Below are positions 1 through 8,312 of a stretch of DNA of 12,267 nucleotides, in pieces (position 1 is the first letter of the stretch; every line of letters begins with the position of its first letter). The position numbers and the translations under genes were made by a program. This stretch comes from Planctomycetaceae bacterium (GTDB lineage Bacteria; Planctomycetota; Planctomycetia; Planctomycetales; Planctomycetaceae), in NCBI GenBank assembly GCA_027000105.1, contig JALTOP010000394.1:1-12267 (forward strand), written 5' to 3'. The notes beneath the pieces were generated by a model that did no database searches, was not told the origin of the DNA, and saw only the letters and a program-made list of their open reading frames with translations.

Positions 1-1172
1 AAATCGCGGATAAAATTGTACCCCTGAAAGGAATCCGTTTCGAAAACCCGCAATTTTCCATTGAGACGACTTTCAATCGGGAAGATTTTACGAAATTGCT
101 CATCAACAAGTTCGGTATCGAACCTCAAACTGTACAGGACTTTTTCGATACGGCACGCGGTATGAACTTCTATGATGAACAGGAAATGACAACACGCGAG
201 CTTTTCGAGAAATTCTTTCCGGGGCGTGATGATGTGGTGCGTCTGTTGATGGAACCGATTTCCTATGCGAACGGTTCCACATTGGAAGACCCTGCGATCA
301 CCTACGGCATCGTCTTTTCCAACTTCATGAGTAAAGGTGTCTTCACTTTTCAGGGGGGAACCGATGCGTTGATCAAACAGATGAAAGAGGAGATGATCAA
401 AAACGGTGTCGATCTGCGTATCCGCTCGCTGGTGGAAAAAATCGAAGTCGGCCCGGATCGCAAAGTCAGGGGAGTGATCGTGAATGGCAAACGGATTGCC
501 TGCAAAACGGTTCTTGCGAATGCGAATCTGAAATCGACTATTCTGGAACTTGTCGGCCCGGAACATTTCGATGACGAATTCGTTGAACAGACCAAAGCCG
601 TCCGCATGAACAACAGCAGTTGTCAGGTTTATATTGGAATGAAGCCCGGAGTCGGTTTCGATTATTGTGGTGATTTACTATTCCATTCCGAACATTCCGG
701 CTTTGATATCGAAGCCATGCTCAGTAAAAAAATCAGTAGCCGGACATTTTCGTTCTACTATCCGGAAACTCGCCCCGGTTCAAACCGCTGGTTGATTGTT
801 TCTTCTACCAACGCCAATTACAAAGACTGGTATGACCTTCCTGAAGAACAGTACCAAGCGGACAAAAAAGACCTCTGCGAGAAAACACTCGACTGCCTTG
901 AACAGTACATTCCCAATGTGCGCGAAAAAGTGGATTGGGTGGAAGCATCCACGCCGCGAACTTTCAAACATTATACCCGGCATCTTCAGGGAGCCTCGTT
1001 CGGTACCAAGTTTGAAGGATTGAAAGTGAGCCAGGATTTGCCGAAACAGATTGATGGATTATATCACGCCGGCTCTGTTGGTATTATCATGTCCGGCTGG
1101 TTGGGAGCCGTCAATTACGGCGTGATTACTGCCAACGAAGTCGACAAGTATCTGGCAGCAGCCAAACCCTGA
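1..1172 (+). CDS. Phytoene desaturase-like FAD-dependent oxidoreductase, 5'-truncated by window edge
   Basis: The reading frame is open from base 3 to the TGA at 1170-1172 (389 codons) with no stop before the left edge, so the N-terminus, including the FAD-binding Rossmann segment, lies outside the window. The TTG at 96 is just an internal codon. The visible part fits the CrtI/CrtN phytoene desaturase and related flavin amine-oxidoreductase fold: a central segment with FTFQGGTDALIKQM, then a strand-rich stretch (IRSLVEKIEV, VRGVIVNGKRI, TVLANANL) typical of the substrate/FAD domain. The C-terminal block GLYHAGSVGIIMSGWLGAVN is where these enzymes close the FAD site. Known family members desaturate or isomerise carotenoid or squalene-type polyenes, or reduce retinol-like substrates. 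The substrate here cannot be assigned without the N-terminus and genomic neighbours. The gene converges with the histidine kinase, leaving 80 nt between them. Confidence 0.8.
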   Translation, partial: IADKIVPLKGIRFENPQFSIETTFNREDFTKLLINKFGIEPQTVQDFFDTARGMNFYDEQEMTTRELFEKFFPGRDDVVRLLMEPISYANGSTLEDPAITYGIVFSNFMSKGVFTFQGGTDALIKQMKEEMIKNGVDLRIRSLVEKIEVGPDRKVRGVIVNGKRIACKTVLANANLKSTILELVGPEHFDDEFVEQTKAVRMNNSSCQVYIGMKPGVGFDYCGDLLFHSEHSGFDIEAMLSKKISSRTFSFYYPETRPGSNRWLIVSSTNANYKDWYDLPEEQYQADKKDLCEKTLDCLEQYIPNVREKVDWVEASTPRTFKHYTRHLQGASFGTKFEGLKVSQDLPKQIDGLYHAGSVGIIMSGWLGAVNYGVITANEVDKYLAAAKP

Positions 1173-1179
1173 CAGAACA

Positions 1180-1245
1180 GATCAATCGGTGTGCTCGGGC
1201 GGCGTGATCAGTCGGTGTGATTGAGCGTCTCTGCCCGGCCGCCCG
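1180..1245. terminator. Possible weak bidirectional terminator with a short direct repeat
   Basis: This is the 80-nt gap between two convergent genes. CGGGCGGC at 1196-1203 can pair with GCCGCCCG at 1238-1245, giving an 8-bp GC-rich stem with a 34-nt loop. There is no T-run after either arm, so it is not a canonical intrinsic terminator. A 14-nt direct repeat (GATCAATCGGTGTG at 1180, GATCAGTCGGTGTG at 1206, one mismatch) lies across and inside the loop. Its position between convergent stops is the main argument. Confidence 0.2.
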
Positions 1246-1252
1246 CCCGGAT

Positions 1253-3256
1253 TCAATGGCATTCGGTTTCACGCATGGGAAGAATCAGTTCGAAAGTCGT
1301 TCCTTCGGGGCCGGTCTGCAAGACGCGAAGTTTCCCGCCGTGCCTTTCGATAATTTTTTTACTGATTGCCAGGCCCATTCCCAATCCACTTTTGTTGCCT
1401 GAATGATACATGTCAAACAGGTTCTCGGCAGCGCCGCATTCAATTCCGTCTGCGGTGTCGGAAATTGTCAACTGTATGGCATCACCCTCCAGTAACGCGG
1501 AGCGAATCGTGATCGCATGCTGGATATCCTTTTTGCTGTGGCCGATCGCTTCGATCGCATTGAGTAGCAGATTGACGAGAACCTGTTGCCCCTGGATGAA
1601 ATCGACATACATCACCCTGACCGCTGGATCCAGTTCATTTTTCAGCACGATATCCTTGCGTTTCAGCTCTGTCTGCACAAGCTCCAGGGATTTTGTCAGC
1701 AAGTCCTGCGGGTTTACCTGAATCGGTTCAATTTCCTTCTTCTCGGCAAAATCGCGTGTTTTGTGAACGATCTTTCTCGCTCGAAGAGAGAGTTCCGCAA
1801 TCAGATGAAGGACCTCGGTGAGCTGATCCTGATTGATCGTTCCATCATCCAGTCGATGCAGGCATCCGGTGGCGTAATTGCCGATCGCCAGAAGAGGCTG
1901 CTTCAACTCGTGAGAGATCGTCGCCATAATTTCCCCCAACATTCCGAGTCGGGTCAAATGGCTCAACTCATCAAGGCGTTCCTTGGCCTGTTCTTCCTGT
2001 TCACGCTCCCGGGTGATATCTCGGGCGACAATGGTTGCTCCGATAATTTCTCCCTGATGGTAAATCGGTCCCATGTGGGTCGAATAGAGCGCGAAGTCAC
2101 CTGTCACCAGAATAATGGGAACCTCAACGGAAACACGTTCCTCATGTTCCAGAACTCTTTCCAGGGCATCCCTGATGATGCCTTCGTGACCGGGCTGAAT
2201 CCACTCATAAAGACTTCCACCAATAATTTTGTTGGTATCATAACCGGTTACAGAGCGGTTCATGAACAGGATGCGGCCGTCGCGATCCAGATGCAAAATG
2301 ATATCGACGGCGTTGCGGATGATGGCCTCCATGTAATCACGTGAAAGCTGCAGTTCCTGGGCAATCTGTTTTCGTTTTTCCACTTCTTGCGAAAGTTGTG
2401 CGTTCCTTTCGACCAGTTCCAGTGTCCGTGCCTGTACTCCTTTTTCAAGTTCCCTTCTCTGCAGACCAAACATGTTTTCCGATTGCATGACGGGAGTGAT
2501 GTCGAGGACGGTTCCCACCCACTCTCCCGGATTCATTTCATCGAGTTGGACAAGAACCCATTCAATCGTACCGGTTGGATTGGCCAACTTCAGTCTTCTG
2601 CGAAAAGTCCCCTGGCTCGCCAGTATCTGGGATGATTTCCCCAACGGCTGATTATTTTCATCGCGAAAGAGTTCCTGCCAGGTAACATCACGGCGTGGAG
2701 CTTCAGTGGACTGATTCCTGTTTTCGGGAGATTCACCGGGCAGACAGCAGGACCAGAAGTAATCATTGGCAAACAGAATTTCTCCCTTTTCGTTGCAGCA
2801 GAAGATACCCACATCGGCCAAACGCTTGAGAATTTCAAAACAATGTTTTTCCCGACTTTCCTCCTCGCAGACGTTTTCCGGCTCCGAACGGATCATTGCA
2901 ATAGCGATCGCACCGGTGATCCGGTTTGCTCCCTCTCTGACGGGGCGAAACCAGGTTTCAAAATGCAAGTGACGAAGAGGAAGAACAGCGTGAGACTCTT
3001 TTCCGACCAATGCATCCCGGAAACTGTCGAGCCACCGCGGTTCATCACCAAACAGGTCGTCGACAGAACGGCCAATCACCTCATCAGCTCTCAGATCCAG
3101 TTCCGTCAGGCTGCCTCCCCGAATACCCACGATCGTTCCTTGATCATCTATTCTCCATAAAGTAAAAGGTGAGCTGTCATTCAGGAATTCCTGGAGGAAC
3201 TCCTGCTCCAATTCCAGTGTGGAACGGAAGGACAATTTGTTATCGTGACCCGTCAT
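1253..3256 (-). CDS. Soluble triple-PAS sensor histidine kinase (HPK4/FixL-like), orphan
   Basis: Numbering is from the ATG at 3256 (667 aa). An upstream in-frame TTG at 3304 would add 16 residues but has no spaced ribosome site; the ATG has GAGG motifs just upstream. The order is PAS1 (about 25-125), PAS2 (about 140-255), a charged coiled-coil linker (about 265-310), PAS3 (about 310-420), HisKA with phospho-acceptor H449 in ISHELKQP, and HATPase_c. In the HATPase, N562/N566 lie in VNLLLNAIEAI, the G1 box is DTADG (600-604) and the G2 box is GLGMGL. The H-box resembles the FixL/DctB type. There is no transmembrane segment or signal peptide, so a cytoplasmic sensor is expected. Six cysteines (130, 139, 153, 154, 170, 171) cluster in the start of PAS2. 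In the G1 box the first glycine of D-x-G-x-G is alanine. No response regulator lies nearby, so partner and signal are unknown. Confidence 0.9.
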   Translation of the reverse strand: MTGHDNKLSFRSTLELEQEFLQEFLNDSSPFTLWRIDDQGTIVGIRGGSLTELDLRADEVIGRSVDDLFGDEPRWLDSFRDALVGKESHAVLPLRHLHFETWFRPVREGANRITGAIAIAMIRSEPENVCEEESREKHCFEILKRLADVGIFCCNEKGEILFANDYFWSCCLPGESPENRNQSTEAPRRDVTWQELFRDENNQPLGKSSQILASQGTFRRRLKLANPTGTIEWVLVQLDEMNPGEWVGTVLDITPVMQSENMFGLQRRELEKGVQARTLELVERNAQLSQEVEKRKQIAQELQLSRDYMEAIIRNAVDIILHLDRDGRILFMNRSVTGYDTNKIIGGSLYEWIQPGHEGIIRDALERVLEHEERVSVEVPIILVTGDFALYSTHMGPIYHQGEIIGATIVARDITREREQEEQAKERLDELSHLTRLGMLGEIMATISHELKQPLLAIGNYATGCLHRLDDGTINQDQLTEVLHLIAELSLRARKIVHKTRDFAEKKEIEPIQVNPQDLLTKSLELVQTELKRKDIVLKNELDPAVRVMYVDFIQGQQVLVNLLLNAIEAIGHSKKDIQHAITIRSALLEGDAIQLTISDTADGIECGAAENLFDMYHSGNKSGLGMGLAISKKIIERHGGKLRVLQTGPEGTTFELILPMRETECH

Positions 3257-3434
3257 CGCCTCATTCGCCTCGACCAAACACGTGAATGCGAACCTGTCCG
3301 CCAACCTGGGACGGAACCGGTTTCCGAAGAGGAATCGTTGTAGCAGGAGCCGTCATCGTTTCCGGATTCCGACTGTTCCCGTCTCTGCGAGGATACCAGC
3401 AACGTCTCCGTTTCTTAACAGATAATTGACAATA

Positions 3435-4787
3435 ATGCCCAAAGATACCGATATTCGCCTGTTGAACGCCTCTGTCGAGTTTGAACCGGTTCCGTTTCGA
3501 ACTCCGCTGAAATTTGGTGGTCGTACCGTTACTGAAATGTACTTGATCAATGTAACGGTTGATGCCGAGGACCGGAAAGGGAATCGCTCAAGAGGGTTTG
3601 GCAGCATGCCCATCGGTAATGTCTGGGCCTGGCCGTCGTCGGTTATCACCCCTGATGTTGCGGAAAAGGCAATGATGCGGCTGGCGGAAATTACTGCGAT
3701 CAAGGCGGCCGAGCTTGAAACGCCGGGGCATCCAATCGATCTGATGCTTCAGCTGATGGAACAGTATTCCGATTTTGCAGAACAGGTGAAACAGGAACTT
3801 TCTCTCGCCGAATCGATGCCCCGATTGGCACAACTGGTTGCAACAAGCCCGTTGGACGCAGCCGTTCACGATGTTTACGGACGAATACTCAACCAGAATT
3901 CGTACAACGTACTTTCGGGCGAGTACATGAACCATGACCTCTCCCGTTATCTGGGAGATTCGTTCAGGGGAGAATATCTGGATCGATACACGATGCGCCA
4001 ACCGAAGAAAATGATGCCTCTGTATCATCTGGTCGGAGCAGTTGACCCGTTGACAGAAGCCGATCTTTCCGGGCGGATTGCTGATGGTCTTCCTGAAACA
4101 TTGGGCGAATGGATCAAGGCGGACGGATTGACACATCTCAAAATCAAGTTAAGTGGCGATAATCTGGATTGGGACGTTCAGCGGGTACTTTCGGTGGAGG
4201 CCGTTGCCGCACCGGTGCAGGAAAAACGAGGGTGTTCGGCGTGGGCCTACTCTGTAGATTTCAACGAAAAATGCGAAAACGTCGAATATGTCCTCTCCTT
4301 TCTGGATCAGGTAAAAAATGGTTCAAAAGCGGCTTTCGATCGGATCCAGTATATTGAACAGCCGACCGACCGCGATTTGAAAAAATATCCCGAAAACAGA
4401 ATGCACCGGGCCGCGGAGATCAAGCCGGTGGTCATTGATGAATCGCTGCTTGATCTGGAGTCGCTTCAATTATCCCGAGAACTCGGCTACACCGGCGTGG
4501 CGTTCAAGGCGTGTAAAGGTCAAACGGAAACCCTGCTCCTGGCCGCGGCAGCCATCAAACAGAATCTGTTTCTGTGTGTTCAGGATTTAACCTGTCCCGG
4601 CTACAGTTTTCTACATTCGGCGTCTTTGGCCGCACGCATACCGGGCGTCGCTGCAATCGAAGGCAACGCACGACAATTCTGTCCAGCCCCGAACAGGGAA
4701 TGGGCCGCCCGATTCCCCGGGATGTTCAACATCACCAACGGGACTGTCGAAACAGGTGTGCTGAACGGGAACGGCCTCGGTTTTTGA
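3435..4787 (+). CDS. Enolase-superfamily enzyme, muconate-lactonizing/dipeptide-epimerase-like subgroup
   Basis: 450 aa from the ATG at 3435; a TTG three codons earlier is possible but unnecessary. The barrel shows the muconate-lactonizing-enzyme subgroup pattern: K236-x-K238 in LKIKLSG, metal ligands D275 (SVDFNE), E308 (YIEQPTD) and D335-E336 (VVIDES), and an opposing lysine at K358 or K361 (FKACKGQ). Members abstract the alpha-proton of a carboxylate, giving cycloisomerases, o-succinylbenzoate synthases, N-acylamino acid racemases and dipeptide epimerases; I cannot choose among them. It is longer than the usual 350-400 residues, with extra sequence in the N-terminal capping region and between residues about 155 and 230. 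It diverges from the histidine kinase (178 nt between starts) and is followed after 56 nt by the methyltransferase gene. No Shine-Dalgarno is visible. A GATAAT at 3421-3426, eight bases before the ATG, could be a -10 giving a very short leader, but no matching -35 is seen. Confidence 0.82.
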   Translation: MPKDTDIRLLNASVEFEPVPFRTPLKFGGRTVTEMYLINVTVDAEDRKGNRSRGFGSMPIGNVWAWPSSVITPDVAEKAMMRLAEITAIKAAELETPGHPIDLMLQLMEQYSDFAEQVKQELSLAESMPRLAQLVATSPLDAAVHDVYGRILNQNSYNVLSGEYMNHDLSRYLGDSFRGEYLDRYTMRQPKKMMPLYHLVGAVDPLTEADLSGRIADGLPETLGEWIKADGLTHLKIKLSGDNLDWDVQRVLSVEAVAAPVQEKRGCSAWAYSVDFNEKCENVEYVLSFLDQVKNGSKAAFDRIQYIEQPTDRDLKKYPENRMHRAAEIKPVVIDESLLDLESLQLSRELGYTGVAFKACKGQTETLLLAAAAIKQNLFLCVQDLTCPGYSFLHSASLAARIPGVAAIEGNARQFCPAPNREWAARFPGMFNITNGTVETGVLNGNGLGF

Positions 4788-4826
4788 TCGTTTCTCATTT
4801 GAATGGTCTCCAATCCGGTTCGAAAC

Positions 4827-4835
4827 TGTTACAAT
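4827..4835 (+). promoter_or_regulatory. Possible extended -10 promoter for the isoaspartyl methyltransferase gene
   Basis: TGTTACAAT fits an extended -10 (TGnTACAAT), with the hexamer at 4830-4835. The region 17 bp upstream (TCTCCA) is a poor -35, as extended -10 promoters can tolerate. A start seven bases downstream would fall near 4842, two bases before the ATG at 4844, giving an almost leaderless message. It would also skip an out-of-frame ATG at 4834 that opens a six-codon reading frame. This is a pattern match only. Confidence 0.3.
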
Positions 4836-4843
4836 GAACTGCA

Positions 4844-5482
4844 ATGAACGCTGAACTGTTGGTGAAAGAATTACGGCGAGAGGGTATTCAGGATGATTCC
4901 GTTCTGGAGGCCATCGCTGCTGTTCCGCGCGAACGGTTTGTGCTGAAGTTCCAAAAACCGTTCGCCTACGAAAATCGGGCGTTACCGATTGATTGTGGGC
5001 AGACGATATCCCAACCTTATATTGTCGCATTGATGACCGAGGCGCTGGAACTTCAGGGGGATGAATCGGTTCTGGAAATCGGGACGGGAAGTGGCTATCA
5101 GACAGCCATTCTGTCTCGACTTGCCCGCCACGTGACCACAATTGAACGCTGGGAAGAACTCTCACGCCAGGCGAAAGAACGGCTTGACGGGTTGGGAATA
5201 GACAACGTAACGTTCCGCATCGGTGACGGGACGGAACCACTCGATACCGCGGAACAGTTCGACGCCATCATCGTGACCGCGGCGTCTCCCGATCTGCCGG
5301 AGCCTCTCCGAAAGCAGTTGAACGATCCGGGACGCATCGTCATTCCCATCGGAGGGGAATCGCTACAATCGCTGAAACGATACCGCCTGATGAATGGAAA
5401 TTGGGAATCAGATTCTTTATGCGATTGCCGATTTGTCAAACTGATCGGGAAAAACGCCTGGAAAGTTTCTGACGATCATTAG
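4844..5482 (+). CDS. pcm: Protein-L-isoaspartate O-methyltransferase
   Basis: 212 aa, close to the usual length of bacterial Pcm (about 208-215). It transfers a methyl group from S-adenosylmethionine to the alpha-carboxyl of L-isoaspartyl residues formed by spontaneous asparagine deamidation or aspartate isomerisation, starting their repair in cytoplasmic proteins. Visible marks are the N-terminal VPRERFV and QTISQPYIVALM (about 53-64, PCMT signature), SAM motif I LEIGTGSGYQ (77-86), a following acidic residue in TTIER, the IVTAASPDLP segment, and GRIVIPIGG (163-171). The C-terminal FVKLIGKNAW corresponds to the family's usual FVPLIG-type ending. The ATG at 4844 has no Shine-Dalgarno, and AATGAAC occurs twice, 10 nt apart, around it. 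It lies 56 nt after the enolase-like gene on the same strand and may share its transcript or use its own promoter. Confidence 0.93.
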   Translation: MNAELLVKELRREGIQDDSVLEAIAAVPRERFVLKFQKPFAYENRALPIDCGQTISQPYIVALMTEALELQGDESVLEIGTGSGYQTAILSRLARHVTTIERWEELSRQAKERLDGLGIDNVTFRIGDGTEPLDTAEQFDAIIVTAASPDLPEPLRKQLNDPGRIVIPIGGESLQSLKRYRLMNGNWESDSLCDCRFVKLIGKNAWKVSDDH

Positions 5483-5645
5483 AACTTCCGGACAGATGCC
5501 TCCTGCCGACATACGATGTCCGTACACGAATACACAAGCGAATTAGCTCCGGTACGGTGTTTCCATTCGATGTTATCAGTTATCATTCGGCCTTGTCCCG
5601 TTTGGATCGAATCGTCCCTTTTTTGATTGAAATCACCTTCGACCC

Positions 5646-6773
5646 ATGCCAACCGATGAAGAACTGCAGTCGCGTCTGGTTTCATTAACCCGCGATTTGG
5701 TAATGATTCCCAGTACGGAATCGCGTCCGCAAGAGCGGAAACGCTGTTTCGAATTTCTGCATAATCATATCGATTGCCTCTCCGGGTTGCAGATCGACTA
5801 CCTGACATGCAACGGGCATCAATCGATGGTCGCGCGACCGCAAGGGATCGAAGCTCCCGAAATCCTGCTCTGCGGACATCTCGATGTGATCGAGCACCCG
5901 GATCCCGATTGTTATCATTCGACCGTCAGACAGGGGCGCATTATCGGCCCCGGTACAGGCGATATGAAGGGACAAAATGCAATCCTGCTGGAGTTGATGT
6001 GTGCCTTTCATACAAAATTTCCCGGAATCTCCCTGGGGCTTGTCCTGACTTCCGATGAAGAACGTGGGGGTATCGATGGTGTCCGTTATTTATGTGAGGA
6101 TGAAAATCTGCGTTGCGGCACCGCCATTATTCCCGATGGTGGCTCGTTGAATGATATCACGACTGAGGAAAAGGGAGTCATTCATGTTCGTGTCACCTGC
6201 AAGGGGCGCGAAGCACATGCGGCCCGTCCATGGTTGGGGGACAACGCACTGGAGTTGCTGATGGAACGCCTGACCGTTCTGAAAAGACACTTTTCGAACT
6301 ACTGGCCCGACCAGGCAATTGAGGAGCAGGTGAATCACTGGTTTCCAACGTGCAGCGCAACTGTCTGTGAAACGATCAACAAGCAGGCGAATCGAATTCC
6401 CGCGACAGTTTCTGCAGTCATGGATATCCGCTTTCCGCCGACGCATTCAGTAAAAACAATGTTGGAAGAAATCGCTTCTGTACTGGGCGAAAACTGTGTC
6501 CTGGAACCATTGATGACGGCAGAGCCGACGCATCTCGATCCCGACCCGCTTTTCTGTAAAATAACCGAACAGACAACTGGTTCTCCTGTTCGACACGTTC
6601 GCGCTTCCGGCGGCAGTGATAGCCGTTTTTTCCGCCAATATGGGATTCCCGTCAACCTCTCCCGTCCGTTGGTCGGCAATCTCCACGCGGTTGATGAATG
6701 GATCGATATCGATTCGATGCTCACCTATTACAAAATTTGTGAGCGCTACATCGAGCAAAAATTGAATCCATAA
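5646..6773 (+). CDS. M20 family metallopeptidase/deacylase (ArgE/DapE/ACY1-like)
   Basis: 375 aa, normal for the family. The di-zinc site is intact: H78 and D80 in LLCGHLDV, bridging D106 in GTGDMKG, general base E138 and ligand E139 in TSDEER, D164 in IIPDGG, and H347 in NLHAVDEW near the C-terminus. H191 in GREAHAARP marks the inserted dimerisation ('lid') domain (about 175-290). M20 enzymes hydrolyse amide bonds of small substrates such as N-acetylornithine, N-succinyl-diaminopimelate, N-acyl amino acids or dipeptides. The sequence alone does not fix the substrate; a general acyl-amino-acid or dipeptide hydrolase is the safest call. There is no signal peptide, so it is cytoplasmic. It is third in a co-directional run, 163 nt after pcm, a gap long enough for its own promoter, though none is obvious. 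No Shine-Dalgarno precedes the ATG. It converges with the DUF1501 gene. Confidence 0.88.
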   Translation: MPTDEELQSRLVSLTRDLVMIPSTESRPQERKRCFEFLHNHIDCLSGLQIDYLTCNGHQSMVARPQGIEAPEILLCGHLDVIEHPDPDCYHSTVRQGRIIGPGTGDMKGQNAILLELMCAFHTKFPGISLGLVLTSDEERGGIDGVRYLCEDENLRCGTAIIPDGGSLNDITTEEKGVIHVRVTCKGREAHAARPWLGDNALELLMERLTVLKRHFSNYWPDQAIEEQVNHWFPTCSATVCETINKQANRIPATVSAVMDIRFPPTHSVKTMLEEIASVLGENCVLEPLMTAEPTHLDPDPLFCKITEQTTGSPVRHVRASGGSDSRFFRQYGIPVNLSRPLVGNLHAVDEWIDIDSMLTYYKICERYIEQKLNP

Positions 6774-6911
6774 GCCATAAACTCTCAGAACGAAACAGCG
6801 AACGAAACAACAGCCCTCGCGCCCACTGTCGAATGAGGATGCTCTTGAAGGCAGATGTGATGCACTTGAAGAAAGTGTCTGCGCAACTCGCTCTCATTTT
6901 ACGAGATGACT

Positions 6912-8312
6912 TTACGCGATGATTTCCTTCACCACATTACCGAACAGATCGGTCAGCCGGTAATCTCTGCCGGCGAAGCGGTAGGTGAATCTTTCGTGAT
7001 CGTAGCCGAGCAGATGCAGCATCGTGGCGTGCAAGTCGTGGGCGGAAACCGGATTTTCGACCGCTTTGAAACCGAAGTCGTCCGTCGCTCCGTAAATGGT
7101 GCCTCCTTTAATGCCCCCACCTGCGAGCCAGAGCGAAAAGCCCCAGTGATTGTGATCACGTCCTTGTGATGCACCTGTGCCGCCCGTTCCCATTTCGACA
7201 GCGGGAGTCCGTCCAAATTCTCCTGTACACAAAATGAGCGTTTCATCGAGAAGACCGCGCTGTTTCAGATCCATAATCAACGCCGCGATCCCCTGATCAC
7301 ATTGGTTCGCGACCGCGCGGTGGGAATGTTTAATATTCGAGTGACTATCCCACGGCTGTCCGCCGCCGTGCCACGTTTGAACGAAGCGCACCCCACGTTC
7401 GACAAGCCGCCTCGCCATCAGCAACTGTCGGTTTTGCGGGCCTTTTCCATACATTTTGTGGATGTGATCCGGTTCCTGATGAACATCAAACGCATCCGTT
7501 GCTTCGACCTGCATTCGGTAAGCCAGTTCGAACGAATGAATACGAGCTTCCAACGCAGTCTCTCCGGGACGGCTGGCCAGATGTTTCGCATTGATTTTTC
7601 GCAACAGATCGAACTGTTCCTGCTGTTCCTGCTGCGTCAATCGGGTATTGCGAACGTGATTGATCATCTTTTGCGGATCGGTGATCGAGGTATCGACGTG
7701 CGTTCCCTGATAAGCCCCCGGCAAAAATGCGGAACGCCAATTGGCAGCCCCGCCAACCGGCATTCCGCCCGGGCAAAGAGCGATAAAGCCGGGCAGATTC
7801 TGATTCTCACTCCCCATTCCCCAAGTGAGCCACGACCCGAAACTGGGACGCACGAGTCGTTGATGCCCGGAATTCATCAGCATCAATGACATTTCGTGAC
7901 TCGGCAATTCCACATGCATCGAGCGAATAACTGCCAGTTCGTCTGCACATCGTGATAGATGCGGAAACAGATCGCTGATCGGGATGCCGCTTTCCCCGTG
8001 CTTTTTGAACTTGAAGGGAGAGGGAAGCGCGACACCGGTTTTGCGTTCCGTCTTCAGGTTTTCAAACGGCAGCATCTGTCCGGCCCGTTTGGTCAATTCC
8101 GGTTTCGGATCGAATGTATCAACCTGCGACATGCCTCCATTCAAAAAGATATGGATGACGTGCTTCGCCTTGCCGGGGAAATGGGTGAGCTGACCGGACG
8201 CAGAAGCAGAACTCTCCTTGCGAAGAATGTCTGTTAACGCCAACGCACCGACACCCATACCGCTGCGTTGCAGAAAACGACGCCGTGAAAAATGCTGTTG
8301 ATTGTTCATCAT
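6912..8312 (-). CDS. DUF1501 protein with Tat signal (alkaline phosphatase-superfamily fold)
   Basis: 466 aa. The N-terminus has a twin-arginine signal: SRRRFLQRSG (9-18), then a hydrophobic GVGALAL stretch and a small-residue SASASG region for cleavage, so folded export is expected. DUF1501 belongs to the alkaline phosphatase/sulfatase superfamily. Conserved blocks include LNGGMSQVDTFDPK (57-70), WDSHSN (321-326), CTGEFGRTP (362-370), GRDHN (384-388) and HDLHATMLHLLG (425-436), which place metal-ligand-type Asp/His residues in the family order. No enzymatic activity is established for the family to my knowledge. The ATG follows directly on the TAG of the PSD1 gene with no gap and no clear ribosome site, so translation probably depends on coupling. 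DUF1501 genes paired with PSD1 genes recur many times in planctomycete genomes. It is last in its unit and converges with the M20 gene. Confidence 0.92.
   Translation of the reverse strand: MMNNQQHFSRRRFLQRSGMGVGALALTDILRKESSASASGQLTHFPGKAKHVIHIFLNGGMSQVDTFDPKPELTKRAGQMLPFENLKTERKTGVALPSPFKFKKHGESGIPISDLFPHLSRCADELAVIRSMHVELPSHEMSLMLMNSGHQRLVRPSFGSWLTWGMGSENQNLPGFIALCPGGMPVGGAANWRSAFLPGAYQGTHVDTSITDPQKMINHVRNTRLTQQEQQEQFDLLRKINAKHLASRPGETALEARIHSFELAYRMQVEATDAFDVHQEPDHIHKMYGKGPQNRQLLMARRLVERGVRFVQTWHGGGQPWDSHSNIKHSHRAVANQCDQGIAALIMDLKQRGLLDETLILCTGEFGRTPAVEMGTGGTGASQGRDHNHWGFSLWLAGGGIKGGTIYGATDDFGFKAVENPVSAHDLHATMLHLLGYDHERFTYRFAGRDYRLTDLFGNVVKEIIA

Noticed and set aside
1586..2344. 252-codon open frame on the + strand inside the histidine kinase gene
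   Set aside because: It is antisense to well-conserved PAS, HisKA and linker codons of the kinase and has no recognisable domain; it is a shadow frame.
3588..4136. 182-codon open frame on the - strand inside the enolase-like gene
   Set aside because: Antisense to a gene with clear catalytic motifs; the translation is low in recognisable structure and has no start context.
4611..5240. 209-codon open frame on the - strand across the enolase/pcm junction
   Set aside because: It runs antisense through two confident genes and has a composition typical of antisense translation.
5508..5557. Small palindromes in the pcm-M20 gap (GACATACGATGTC; CCGTAC...GTACGG)
   Set aside because: The arms are only 5-6 bp, there is no T-run and no neighbouring promoter hexamers, so chance is the simplest explanation.
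6774..6911. Search for a terminator between the convergent M20 and DUF1501 genes
   Set aside because: No stem with a T-run was found. Only weak direct repeats are visible (ATGCTCTTGAAG/ATGCACTTGAAG and TTTTACGAGATGAC/CTTTACGCGATGAT), too short to interpret.
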